Assembly (NCBI GenBank): GCA_033725935.1
Contig: MU867084.1
Span: 372,001 to 436,000, forward strand
Source of the DNA: Cladorrhinum sp. PSN259
Taxonomy: Eukaryota; Ascomycota; Sordariomycetes; Sordariales; Podosporaceae
Reading direction: 5' to 3'
Length of the DNA: 64,000 nucleotides
Part shown: one piece after another, positions 1 to 10,609 of the stretch
How positions within the stretch are numbered: the first letter of the stretch is position 1
How the letters are laid out: every line of letters begins with the position of its first letter
Translations under genes and position numbers: made by a program
The notes under the pieces: generated by a model
Databases searched by the model: none
Told to the model about the DNA's origin: nothing
What the model saw: only the letters and a program-made list of their open reading frames with translations

Positions 1-1366
1 CAAGCTCGGCCTGCAGCTTGGCAGCTCGCTCACGAGCGAGAGATGCTTGGTGGAGGGCCTCGTCGCGCTCAGCTGTAAGCGCTGCGCTGTGGATATCCTG
101 AACACCAACCTGCCTGCTGGCATTCTCGAGACGGTTGCGCAGTTCAGCAATCTGGCCCTCAAGCTCGGGTTCGTGACCACCACTGCGCCTGAATGAAGCG
201 TCCGTATCAGAACCGATAGCGCTGTCGGAAGGATGCCTGTTCTTGAACCGCTTAAGTTCAGACTGAAGCTGGTTGACCTCTCGTTGCAGCTTCTCCGCCT
301 CACGCTGGAGCATAGCGTCGTGATCGTGGAGTTCGCGCACTTCTTCCTGGAGCTTATCCATGGAAACAAAGATCTCCTCGTCCTCCTCGCTGATGCCCAC
401 AGAATGGATAACACCATGACTTGGGGCAGACTGATCAAAGCGGGATCCTGATTTGTCGTGTTTTACAAACACCGGAACCCCATTCTTCATGGCACTAAAC
501 TTGAGAATACCGGACGTCCAGTCGGGAAGATGCCTGAAGGCCGGTAAAAAGAACGAGCGGCCAGTAGGGCTGATACCAGTCTTGTCGAGCATACTTTGAG
601 ATTCATAGTTTGTCTGAGTCAAGTTTTGGTTCCTGTTCTGCTGCTGCTCGGTGCGGATCTTGGATACCATATCTTTAAGGCTATTTTTTGGGGATTCGGG
701 GGAGACGACGCCGTCGAGGTTCGCAAAGCGAGAGCGCCGATTCGCCATGGCGCGGCCCGGTGAAAGGGACAGAGAGAGGACGGTCGAGCACTCAGACTCG
801 TTTTCGACGCGGGGCTGCATGTCGGCTCTAACTCGTTTGCGCTTGGACTCCAAAGGGTTGTCGAATGTTGTCTGCTCTTCGGTAAGGTCGGCGGCAGGAG
901 GAAGATTCTCCTTCCCGCCAGCGGTGGCACCGGGCCCTCTTAGTATTCCCGTGAGGTCGAATGTCTGGGATACAGTAGCGTCCTTGTTGTTATTGTTCAG
1001 GAGACCACTCCACTCGGGAAAGCTCCTGGCAATGGCCGAGGTGTTGAGCACCGTGTTAGTGTTATGGTGTGATGATTGTCTCTGTCCGAAGCGGCCAGAT
1101 CGAGTCGTTTGTCTCTTGCTGGAAAGGCTTGGAAGGTCCTGGCCGATACGGCGGGTACCCTCGCCGTCGGGATCCATGGAGAAATTTGAGAGGTTTCGGG
1201 TGAGCTCCTCGGTGGTGCTAACAGTATCGTGCGAGCCGGTCGACGATGGTGGCGAGCTGAATGGGTTGTGTTGCATGCGGTGCTCAAGCATCTCCTTCTT
1301 GAGTCTAGAAATACGTCGTGGTTTGCTGCTAGTTTGATTATTTGACCTATCGCTGTTGACGTCCAT
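1..1366 (-). CDS. Ppc89-like spindle pole body protein, 3' end outside window
   Basis: A single open frame runs from an ATG at 1366-1364 to the left edge, giving the first 455 residues with no intron needed. The N-terminal 300 residues are Ser/Thr/Asn-rich and look disordered. Around residues 270-300 is a short hydrophobic stretch (ILKFSAMKNGVPVFVKHD). From about residue 336 (MDKLQEEVRELHDHDAML) a Leu/Glu/Lys/Gln-rich coiled coil begins and continues to the edge. The order disordered N-terminus, short conserved block, then coiled coil fits the fungal Ppc89 family (centrosome-localisation-domain type), structural proteins of the spindle pole body. I infer this from overall pattern and not from a diagnostic motif, so another spindle pole body or septation-initiation scaffold is possible. 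The gene is clearly real: long open frame with conserved-looking segments. The C-terminus is missing only because the window ends. Confidence 0.7.
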   Translation of the reverse strand, partial: MDVNSDRSNNQTSSKPRRISRLKKEMLEHRMQHNPFSSPPSSTGSHDTVSTTEELTRNLSNFSMDPDGEGTRRIGQDLPSLSSKRQTTRSGRFGQRQSSHHNTNTVLNTSAIARSFPEWSGLLNNNNKDATVSQTFDLTGILRGPGATAGGKENLPPAADLTEEQTTFDNPLESKRKRVRADMQPRVENESECSTVLSLSLSPGRAMANRRSRFANLDGVVSPESPKNSLKDMVSKIRTEQQQNRNQNLTQTNYESQSMLDKTGISPTGRSFFLPAFRHLPDWTSGILKFSAMKNGVPVFVKHDKSGSRFDQSAPSHGVIHSVGISEEDEEIFVSMDKLQEEVRELHDHDAMLQREAEKLQREVNQLQSELKRFKNRHPSDSAIGSDTDASFRRSGGHEPELEGQIAELRNRLENASRQVGVQDIHSAALTAERDEALHQASLARERAAKLQAEL

Positions 1367-4148
1367 AGTGGGTAACTGGGAGCGCGCGTTCGGCGCGGGT
1401 ACTGAGGGGCGGGGAGGGGGAGGGAAGATGGAGAACGCCGTTAAATCGGGAATGTCAACAAACGCATTCAATGCAAACTAAATGCTGCACAAATGCGACA
1501 AAATAAAATAAAAACAACAACAACCACCACCGACGTCAGCTGGAAGTTTGAAGGATCGAAGAATAATTCAAGAAAGAGCTTCGAGTCCAAAATGCATTCG
1601 CAGCGCAGGTGGCATGCTGATGTGCGGGCTGCTGGGGTTTGAATAGAGGAAGTCGCGAAAAGTGGTTTTGGTCAAGGTTTCGTTTGCGCTGCTTGCTTTC
1701 CCCAGTGCCGAGCGGTGACCGGGGAGACGCGATAATGCATCTTTTGTTTACACCAGGCCAAAATAGGGTCGGGTGGGGCTTTGAGTTGTCCAGCAGGGTG
1801 ACATTTGATTGGCCGGAAGCAACAACACAGCAACTGCATTGTGGCAGCCCAAAGTCCAGCTGGCAACTGTTCACCATGGTACGACGTCATTGGGCTTGTG
1901 ACTCTACTCCTTTTAGACTGCCAGTACCGAGTAGTACCTGATATATCGTTTGCCCAAATCCCAAGTTTGCAAGTTTTGGAAGATTCTCTCAAACTGACGA
2001 GCTATATCTGATAAAGTGTACTATGTAATAGAGACGGCTGGTCTGTGCTTCGTCCTCCTCCGCCACTTGGCAACGCTCTCGCAGCAACACTGCACCTTAA
2101 TGGATCTTGGGGCTTCCAAACCTGGGGATCCAGGGTTATTTTTCTCCATCACAAAACCCAAAAATGCCATTCCATGGCCTGGGTTTTTATTATCCAGTTT
2201 CAGACTCCCGGTGGTTTTACTTCCAAGGCCCCCAAGTTCACCTTGCATTGTTATCCTCTCACACAAAGATTCCGGATCCACCTTCATTGGCGATATCTCA
2301 ATTTTTGCACCCAGGTTAAGGTTACAATGGCAACATTTGCTCATATCATGAACCTTGTATATTCTTCATGCACCAAACGAACTTGTTCCATCTTACCCCA
2401 GAAAACAGGATAAAGCGTGATGGAGGGTGCATCTCAGTTTTGTCTGGCTCCGCTGGGCAAAAAGAAGGATGGGGATTCCGATTTCCGAAAAGGGTGTCTC
2501 AGCATGGAATTGACACTCCTGATTGGCCGTTCATCAGCAAACAACAGAGCATGTATTTTGGAGGTGGTTTGATACTCTCCCAAGGCTCAAAGCTCAATTT
2601 GAGATAAACGCTGTGGCTTCACTTTATGACCTCCCGGCGGTGTACCAAGGATAGCTAAGCCGTGTCTGAGACAAAAAGTCCATCCGGAATTTGTCTCGTC
2701 TCTTCAAACGTTAATAATATCAATGAGATATCCCCGACCGTTTATTATAGTTACGAGACATGATTATCTTGCAACAAATCGGAGTTGGCAGGGTATGTGG
2801 TACGATGCACACTTCCCCAGATTCGGACATCCGGCAGCTTGCAGAGTCACTGTTATCTGTAAAACAGGTAAAACCACCCGCAGAAACTTGACAATTCGAG
2901 AAGGAGATAGCTATCCATTTTATTAAGCGACACAAATCCAGGCGTGGGATGCGAGTTCGGACGGCGGGGTTTCCATTTCTCGTATTCCACCGGCACTTGG
3001 TTGCATAAAAATATCACGGGTGGTCAGGCTTCAAACGAAACATCATCCACGTTGCATGCCATTGCGGAATACGATGACGGCCAGAAGAAAGTTCAAGTTG
3101 TTCAACTTCATGGCGTGTTGATCTGTAACATTCTTGCTTTCAATTCTCGGATTTTCGCTTCCGTGTTATGTAGCCTCCGTCCAACCTCTCTCTTGGACTG
3201 CTTCCTCTGAGGGGCACAGATATGCATCTCACGAGAGTGTGCCGCAGAAGCTCGCATCCGGACGACTTGGGCACTCAGAGCACTCAGCATCGGATGAGCC
3301 GTTAGCAACAGACCAAGGTGGAGTCCAGTCTCTGGCTTGTCGGAGTGGCACACTCTTCCCGGTCCGAGTTCGAGAATCTCTAGTTGTTCGAGATGCGTCG
3401 GGTGATTTCACTTCTTTTCCCCGAGACAGCTTCTCACAATATGAACCTGTGCCACAGCAATCGCCGCTTGCGGCGAGTGTTTCCCCAAATCAGCTTTATA
3501 ATTGGATGTTTGAATGGGACGTTTCCCCGTTCGCAAGAAGAAGCCGGAGTGCTTGGGCTGCTGATCCTTGCGGCGGTGGAGTGAGCAAGCCCACAAGATG
3601 ACAGGGATGGCTAGCCTAAGCCTATCAAAGGCTTTGATAGTTGATTAATTGTGCCAAGGGGACCAATCCTCTGTGACCCCGGAAACAGCCATGGCGTCCA
3701 TCGTGGGTCCGGGTGTTCCTTTTCCTGGGTGCTCCTTTTTACTGAGCTTTGCTCGCGTTTTTCCTTCCATCTCCGCCTCGTTTTGGAGTCTCCTTTCCTC
3801 AGGTCCCCAATTCTCTTTCGTGCCATCACTCGTTCAGAAGCACTTAAGCCGTTGGTTCTTCTTCTTACACTCGTTCTGTGTTTTATTTGCATCTCAGTCG
3901 TTGTTCAGCATTTCGATAATCTCCCTGACCTGTTTAGTAATAACAAGAGCTATTAGGTAAATACACCCTCTCCTTCCCAGTGATTCCGGTGGAATGTGAA
4001 CCTGGTATCCACGGCGACGTCGGGGTTTCTCTTGTCAGTTCATCTTTTGTTAGCCAATTGCTCACACATCATCGACAGCCATCGACCCGATCCCCATTCT
4101 CTATCCGTCGCGCTTTAGAAACCATCACCGTCGACATCACCAGTCACA
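1367..4148. other. intergenic, no gene seen
   Basis: This 2.8-kb divergent region lies between the Ppc89-like gene (-) and the DUF7707 gene (+). Open frames here are short, lack convincing composition, mostly begin with non-ATG codons and overlap one another. The last 500 bp before 4149 are pyrimidine-rich (for example 3715-3850), as is usual for fungal promoters and 5' leaders. I see no RNA gene or transposon remnant. Confidence 0.6.
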
Positions 4149-4856
4149 ATGATTGCCATGCGGTCAACTCTTCTGGCGCTCGCCAGCGCCCTCGTCGTCT
4201 CTGCCGATTACTGGATTGACCCCAACAGCATTTCGCTGTCAACAAGGAGTAAGCAACCCATGCAGTGGGTTTGGCATTCAGGAGATAAACTTACATGGTG
4301 GTGATATAGTGGCCTGGTGTAACGATCAGCGAAGCAGCTGCCCTACTATTTGCCTCCAGACGAGCACCGGAAAGCCATTGATCAACGAATGCGACCCTGT
4401 AAGTGAAGGCGTGATGGCCGGCGGCGGGGGGGTTTCGGGGAGCTGTTGCTGACACGATTCGTTCAGGTCGAACTCAGGTACGGCTGCCTCTGCAGCGACA
4501 ACAAGCAGCCCAACATGACCCAGTATACCCTTACACTCCCATACCACGTGTGCACGGCATGGGGCACCGAATGCGTCAAGTCTTGCGGTAGCAACAACCA
4601 GTGCTCTGGTGCGTGCCGTGAGGACAACCCTTGCGGTGCCCAGAGCCCTACCCGTGTCAACGCAACTTCCACCTCAACAACGTCTACGACTGCTGCCCCT
4701 ACAGGCACCGGGAACTCAGATGTCAATGGATTCGCTGATGGATCCTCCAATGACAATGGAAAAGGCAAGAGTGCTGGTGCGTTGACGTTTGGAGGTGCCT
4801 CCAATGTTGCCGTTGTTGCTGCCGGTCTCTTTGGCGCCTTCGCCGTGTTGCTGTAA
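4149..4856 (+). CDS. Cys-rich GPI-anchored surface protein, DUF7707 family
   Basis: Three exons: 4149-4248, 4310-4398, 4467-4856, giving 192 residues. Both introns (61 and 68 nt) start GTAAG and end AG, and the joined frame is continuous. An alternative in-frame ATG lies three codons downstream. Residues 1-19 form a signal peptide (MIAMRSTLLALASALVVSA). The mature domain starts DYWIDPNSISLSTR and carries 12 cysteines in the pattern of the fungal DUF7707 family (WCNDQ, CPTICLQ, CLCSD, HVCTAWGTECVKSC, CREDNPCGAQ). A Ser/Thr-rich linker follows. The hydrophobic C-terminal tail (NVAVVAAGLFGAFAVLL) is a typical GPI-attachment signal. The protein should sit on the plasma membrane or cell wall. No biochemical function is established for the family as far as I know, and I do not assign one. 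Confidence 0.9.
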
Positions 4857-5773
4857 ATATATAATGCGCGAGGTGAACCTGTTGGATGTAATAAGGAAGC
4901 GAAGGAGGCGACGGGGTTACTAATAGTCTTTAATGTTTAAACTCGCAAAAAGCCTTGGTTGTTTGTTTTTGGGAACTTTAATATGCGAATTGGGAATATG
5001 GTGTTTTGCACTTATTAAAAAGGTAGTTCTGTTTCACAAAGCAAAGGATTGGAACTTTAAACTCGTTACACAGATGACGAAGCTCTTCCGGTTCTTCAGC
5101 CTGTTTCGTCTGACCTCAACCGAGCAGGGCGCTCTTGCAGATTGGATCCTCCGTCTCAAATTCCAGTCCCTGCACTTGACCCCATTCTGACTCGAACTTT
5201 AAATCTGAAATCGCCCAATCTCGTCCAATTGCCACACGTCAAGGTCGTCGTCCACTGAGGACCCAACGCAAAGAAACAAAAGTAAAAAAAAAAGGAAGAA
5301 AGAAAGGGATTGGTTTCTTCTTTTAAAACGCTACACCGCCCTCCCGCGCTTTCACGTGCTAAATCGATAGACACGTTTGTGTGGGTCGAAGCAAGCTTGA
5401 ACCAGCTGACGATTGGAGCGGATTGGTCTGTTGGGATTTTGATTCGCAAAATTCGCCTGCAGTGTCTCTCAACAACTGGCGACGCTGGCGCCTGCTGTAA
5501 CTTTGCAGAAAGGGGACCCAGTGACCCTCCATCCGCGACAACACATGCAATACCACCGCACGCGAATTTAGCTATTATACCTTAATTCTCTCTCCCGTCT
5601 GCTTTTTCCCTCGGCCGTTCCCATACCTAGACAACCTAGACCCGCCCCGAGCACCGCACCGTCCGTCCTATTGTGCCGGCCAGCCCTACTTCGAAGCTCG
5701 ACCTTATAGGGAGGCATCTCCTCGAGATATTGAAACCTGGACAGTCTGACGCCCTGGCCAGTCTGGCTGCACG
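4857..5773. other. intergenic, no gene seen
   Basis: This spacer holds the 3' region of the DUF7707 gene and the promoter and leader of the phosphotransferase gene. An A/purine-rich tract lies at about 5276-5310. The leader from 5585 on is pyrimidine-rich. Nothing else is recognisable. Confidence 0.6.
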
Positions 5774-7282
5774 ATGGCTCCAACAGATAGCAGTGCGTGC
5801 CGACCTACCACCCCGCCCCACCTTTGTAGTTAAATAACATTGAGCATGCGCTGACCGTGATGGTGGCAACTACACAACAGAACGAGCCGCTGCCGAGTGC
5901 GTCTCCGAGGACGCGCTTATCCACCTCAAGTCCTACAAGTACTCGTCCGTCGACAAGTCACCGATATCGAATTATGTTCTGAAACACTGGGTACGAGAAA
6001 ACTGAGAGACAAATACCTGGGTTGCGGGACAAAGCTGAGACTTGACAAAACAGTGGAATGCCTTTGTGGAGGTACTGCCATTATGGGTCGCGCCAAATAT
6101 GGTGACCCTTTTGGGCTTCTTTTGCATTTTGATTAACGTCGCTCTGCTTGTTATCTTTATGCCAGACCTTGTAGGACCTGTAAGAACCCCCTTGGCAAAT
6201 GGGGGAGGAGTATGGCAGCTTACCTTTCTGCTTTCAACCAGGGTCCATCATGGCTTTACTACAGTTTCGCTCTCGGCCTCTTCATGTATCAGACATTCGA
6301 CAATGTCGACGGCAAGCAGGCGCGCCGCACCGGAACCTCGAGCGGATTGGGAGAACTCTTTGATCACGGCATTGACAGTTTGAACTGCACCTTGGCCAGC
6401 TTGCTCGAGACGGCCGCACTGGGACTCGGCTGCTCCAAGTCGGGCGTCTTCACGGCGCTGGTCCCCTGCCTGCCAATGTTCTTCTCTACCTGGGAGACCT
6501 ACCATACCCATACGCTATACCTCGGCGTCATCAACGGACCGACCGAGGGCCTACTGTTGGCATGCATGTTCATGATCTTTAGCGGATACTATGGTCCCGG
6601 CATTTGGACCGAACCTATTGTTAAGCTCTTGGAGGGACGTGTCTACTTACTCAGAAACATCGGTTTGACTGACGATAAGCTCGGCGATCTCTCGATCCGT
6701 GATATCTGGGTAACCATCATCATCGTCTCGTTGCTACTGACCCACATTCCTTTCTGCGTTATCAACGTCGTCAAGGCGCGTCGATCGCGCGGCGAGCCCG
6801 TGGCTCCCGTTTTCCTCGAGTGGACTCCCATGGCCGTCTTCACCTTCAGCATCGGCGCCTGGGTCTACAGCCCCTACTCGTTCATCCGTACCCACAACCA
6901 CCTGGTCCTTTTTTGCATCATCATGGCTTTCGTTTTTGGCCGCATGACGACCAAGATGATCCTCGCTCATTTGACCAGGCAGCCGTTCCCCTTCTGGACC
7001 GTCATGCTCTGGCCCCTCGTTGGCGGTGCCGTTATGAGCAACCTACCCCGGTTCGGTCTTCCTGCTATTTCGGCCGAGTACGAATACATTTATCTGCTGT
7101 CTTATTTGGGCTTTGCGGCAATTGTCTACTTCCGCTGGGCCTGGCTGGTCACGACCAGCATCTGCGACTTTTTGGGCATCAACTGCCTCACCATTCCGTA
7201 TGAAAAGCAAATGGAAATTTACGAGAAAAATCGCAAGATGACGCAGGGGATTCTGAATGGAGGAATCCCGAAGAAGGAATAA
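5774..7282 (+). CDS. sn-1,2-diacylglycerol choline/ethanolaminephosphotransferase
   Basis: Four exons: 5774-5792, 5881-5990, 6054-6179, 6242-7282, giving 431 residues. Only acceptor 6241, with its polypyrimidine tract, restores the frame after exon 3. An ATG at 6212 lies inside that intron and is not the start. The enzyme transfers phosphocholine or phosphoethanolamine from the CDP-alcohol to diacylglycerol in the ER membrane, the last step of the Kennedy pathway. The CDP-alcohol phosphotransferase signature is complete at residues 108-130: DG, then two residues, AR, eight residues, G, three residues, D, three residues, D. Many hydrophobic segments follow, as expected for an integral membrane enzyme of the Cpt1/Ept1 family (about 390 residues in yeast). 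Choline and ethanolamine specificity cannot be told apart here. The first exon is only 19 nt. Confidence 0.95.
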
Positions 7283-8196
7283 AGATGGCGAATAACAAAA
7301 GAAGGAGGGTAGGGACTATGGATAACTTTTCAACCGTTTCCAGGACGAGTGATGAGGCGTTGTACAACAGAATTCGACTCGCGGACTACAAATATGGTTT
7401 TCTACAGAGAGCGTTTCTGCGCCGTGGTTTTTGGTCATTATAAAAGGGCGGGTTGTGTTGGTATTGGCATGGCATGTATAAGGCGTGGCGTTTTATAGTG
7501 TCCCCTTACGGCAGGCAGTTGACGAAACTGAAAGAAGGGGGGGTTTCTCCTTTTCCTTATGGCGGGTTTTTTTGTTACTTGGGATAGAGACACGAAGACT
7601 TTAGAAAGCCCGTGAGCCGAGGCGAGAAGTTTGTGTAAATAATGACCTAATCGAATTTGTATATATTCAGACGAAGAAGATGGTGATGTTGTGGTTATGG
7701 TGGATGGGTTAAACGGCAAGAGGTTATGAAGCGTTTATGACACTGAATGGATTTGTTTACACTGAATTTCTGTTAGAGAGATGTACAGAATACCTTTGGA
7801 ATATCATAATGATCGTCGTATAACTGAGAGAGTCCCCCAGATATTGCCAAGCTCTATCCGAAAAAGGTTATTCCCTGAACTCGCCCCACACTTTCTTGTC
7901 CCTGCATTGACACCTGCAGGGATTTTTCCTCCAAAAGGTCTGGGGAAACAACACCACACTCATATCCTGCAGCGGCTGGGCTGAACTTACACGTTGCAGC
8001 AGCAGCTCACACCCACTCCCGTCACTCAGTCACCCTTCATCCAAGCATTTTGAGAGGTTTCAAATCACTAACTGCTCAAACATATCAATTACTCTTTTCA
8101 TAAAAGTTCGAAATGAGGTGACACACAGAAGACACTTTACGCACCACTTCTTCCTTTTTTTTTCTTCTTTTTTTTTTTTGTTCCCATTCATTCAAG
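7283..8196. other. intergenic with CT-rich leader
   Basis: No gene seen. A strong pyrimidine tract (about 8145-8182, almost all T and C) lies immediately before the glutaminyl cyclase ATG. It resembles the CT-rich core-promoter or leader elements common in filamentous fungi. Confidence 0.55.
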
Positions 8197-9403
8197 ATGA
8201 AACCCCTAACCCTCACCTACGTCCTCCCGGTCCTCCTCGGCCTCGGCGACCTCATATCAGCGTACACTCCCCTCTCAAACTCAACCCTCGCCAGCGCGAT
8301 ATCTCCCCTCAACTCTGTCATTTCCCCTTCTCTGGAGTCACAATCCCTCCTCTCAAAGATACTCATCCCGCGCGTGCCCGGAACACCAGGACACGCGGCC
8401 GTCCAATCTTTTCTTCTCGACTTTGTCAAAACAAATCTACACAAGGACTGGAGGGTCGAATGGCACAATTCGACGTCGAAAACTCCCGCAACGGGGGATG
8501 AACTCGTACCGTTTTCTAATCTCATCTTGAGGAGGGATCCGCCTTTTTCTACTGAGAGTGAAACGGGGAGGCTGGTGTTAGCTGCGCACTACGATAGCTT
8601 GTACAAGCCGGAGGGGTTCGTGGGGGCTATTGACAGTGCTGTTCCTTGTGCTATGGTGTTGGAGACTATGAGGGCGGTTGATGAGGGTTTGACGAGGAGG
8701 TGGACTGAGGCAGGAGGGAATGGGGATGGGTTGGAGGCGGAAAAGGGCGTCATGGTTTTGTTGTTGGATGGGGAGGAAGCGTGGGTTAATTGGGGGGAGG
8801 ATGATAGTTTGTATGGGAGTCGGTGAGTTATGTTTACGCATGTGGGTTGGAAAAAGTCGATCTTGCTAATCTGTGGGAAATAATAAAAGGGCCCTGGCTG
8901 AGACCTGGGAAAACACAAAGTATGAGAGCGGGCAACACTTTGACGGGCCCTTGCAGGCTATCAGCTTGTTTGTGCTTCTGGATCTACTCGGTGCTGCCGA
9001 TCCGACGGTGCCAAGTTACTTTGAAAACACTCACTGGGCGTACGAGAACATGGCCAAGATTGAGGAACGGATGAGAGGGTTGGGAGTCTTGGAGACGAAA
9101 CCGAAGAGGCCGTTCCTCTACGAGGCTGGAAAGAAGGACTGGTTCCAGAGGGGGTATATCCAGGATGACCACGTCCCGTTCATGCGGAGGGGAGTGGATA
9201 TTCTGCACGTCATACCTACGCCGTTCCCTGTCGTTTGGCACACGATGGATGACGACGGAGCGCACTTGGATGTGCCTACCATACGGGACTGGACGAGGAT
9301 TGTCACGGCGTTTGTGGCTGAATGGATGGATCTGGAGGGATTCATGCCCGAGGTAAAAGAAGAAAAGGCCGAGAGTAGGTATCCTGAGAAGGATGAGTTG
9401 TGA
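8197..9403 (+). CDS. secreted glutaminyl-peptide cyclotransferase (M28-like)
   Basis: Two exons, 8197-8822 and 8890-9403, give 379 residues. The 67-nt intron begins GTGAGT and splits Arg-209. The enzyme converts N-terminal glutamine (or glutamate) of peptides to pyroglutamate. Residues 1-22 form a signal peptide, so it acts in the secretory pathway or outside the cell. By alignment with the animal enzyme, the zinc ligands are D146 (GAIDSAVPCA), E194 (DGEEA) and H326 (VVWHTMDDD), with catalytic E193 and D240 (LLDLLGA). Other family signatures are AAHYDS (129-134), DSLYGSR (203-209) and DDHVPFMRRGVDILHVIPTP (301-320). All key residues are present and length is normal (about 360-400), so it should be active. 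Single-zinc cyclotransferases of this type share the fold of M28 aminopeptidases, but the motif set here favours the cyclase. Confidence 0.94.
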
Positions 9404-9769
9404 AAGGAAGAAATATACAGAAGCCAAAGGTGTAGGCTAATTCGATCAACAGCGAGTTCTGCTGTGCGTGGGGTGCGGCTGCCATTGGGGCTGAACTATA
9501 TCCAACAAGTGATGCCACGGGTTGGGAAGTCGAGGCTCGGCTTGTGATGAGCACAATACCTTCCTCGACAAGCGGACAGGGGCATAAAATTTCTTGTTGA
9601 CATCCAAGCCTTGTCTCTGAACTTGGCGAATATATTCAATAAATCCACAAGTTTTGTTGTCATGATAACCACACAATAATGGGGCCAGGGGAAGAACATG
9701 GAAGAGGGCTTACCGAACGGAACAAGGGGAATGGTGAGGAATGGTGACCAATGTTTGCGACATGACATG

Positions 9770-9783
9770 CACATGTACATGTG
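9770..9783. repeat. 14-bp perfect palindrome
   Basis: CACATGTACATGTG is its own reverse complement. It sits downstream of the glutaminyl cyclase gene, followed by an AT-rich stretch. It could form a short hairpin in RNA or be chance. Confidence 0.6.
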
Positions 9784-9982
9784 TCCCAAACTAAGGAACG
9801 GTTTTGCTGGCATATGATATGATTTCTTGGGGGGAGGTTCAAAACACAATGGTATATAATATGGGTGATTGGTAACTAAGGTATTAACAGATGTTCGATC
9901 CGGGGGGGGGGCGATGGTTAAGTTATACTAACTTTGTCGATTTACTTTTCTTTTTCATGTCTCTGATACTCTGTATATCGAG

Positions 9983-10072
9983 GTGTGTATGTGTGTGTGT
10001 ATGTGTGTGTGTATGTGTGTGTGTGTGTGTATGTGTATGTGTGTGTGTGTGTGTATGTGTATGTGTGTGTGT
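9983..10072. repeat. TG/TATG microsatellite, about 90 bp
   Basis: The tract is made of GT dinucleotides interrupted at intervals by A, giving mixed (GT)n and (GTAT)n units. Such tracts are length-variable and can adopt Z-DNA. It lies in the convergent spacer and disrupts no gene. Confidence 0.95.
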
Positions 10073-10609
10073 CTGATAAAACTGGTTGTGTGATTTATTT
10101 ACTATTTATATAAGATCTGAAACTGAACCTAGTACTATTACATTATATTACATTCCTCCTCCTCTTCTCTGTCCTGTCCTGTCCTGTCTAGGCAGCCAAG
10201 TTTGCTTGTTTACCCCCAGCAAGTAAGAATCTGAAAGCCCATTTTTGCCTGAAATCCATCAAGTAAAGTAAAACAGACAAAAAGGCACATACTCATTCTT
10301 TGCCTTTCTTGCAAAGACTATAAAGAGACATTTCTCGTGACAGATGTGAATCAGCTTACGCACATGAAAATATTTGTTGCAATGGCTGGGCTTAGGTAAC
10401 ACAGAGTTTGGGATGTTTGAATTACCCCAAGCAAGTTTCACGGCGAGCGAGGAGTTGGCCATGTTGAATATCCAAAAAAAAAATGTTTTCTTTCTTCTCC
10501 TTTTCTTCTATAAATTCTTGTTTAAGTCAAGCGTTATCGGGCATAACCGGAATATTATTCTAAAAATAAAATAAAGATATAAATCATGATTAGTCCAACT
10601 TACCTATGC

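Larger units (their letters stand above)
9404..10609. other. convergent intergenic with simple repeats
   Basis: This lies between two gene ends (glutaminyl cyclase + and PFA4 -), so it should hold two transcription terminators. It contains a long TG/TATG microsatellite, a 14-bp palindrome and three copies of GTCCT at 10171-10185. No coding sequence is supported. Confidence 0.6.

Noticed and set aside
651..1337. 228-codon open frame on the plus strand
   Set aside because: It is antisense to the Ppc89-like gene, whose reading has a continuous frame to the window edge and a coherent coiled coil; the plus-strand translation has chance-like composition.
3649..3960. Two overlapping hydrophobic frames before the DUF7707 gene
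   Set aside because: They are read from a T/C-rich promoter stretch in two frames at once; the Phe/Ser/Leu-rich translation reflects base composition.
6212..6214. ATG at 6212 as start of the phosphotransferase
   Set aside because: It lies inside intron 3. Upstream exons encode the conserved N-terminus and the frame is restored only by the acceptor at 6241.
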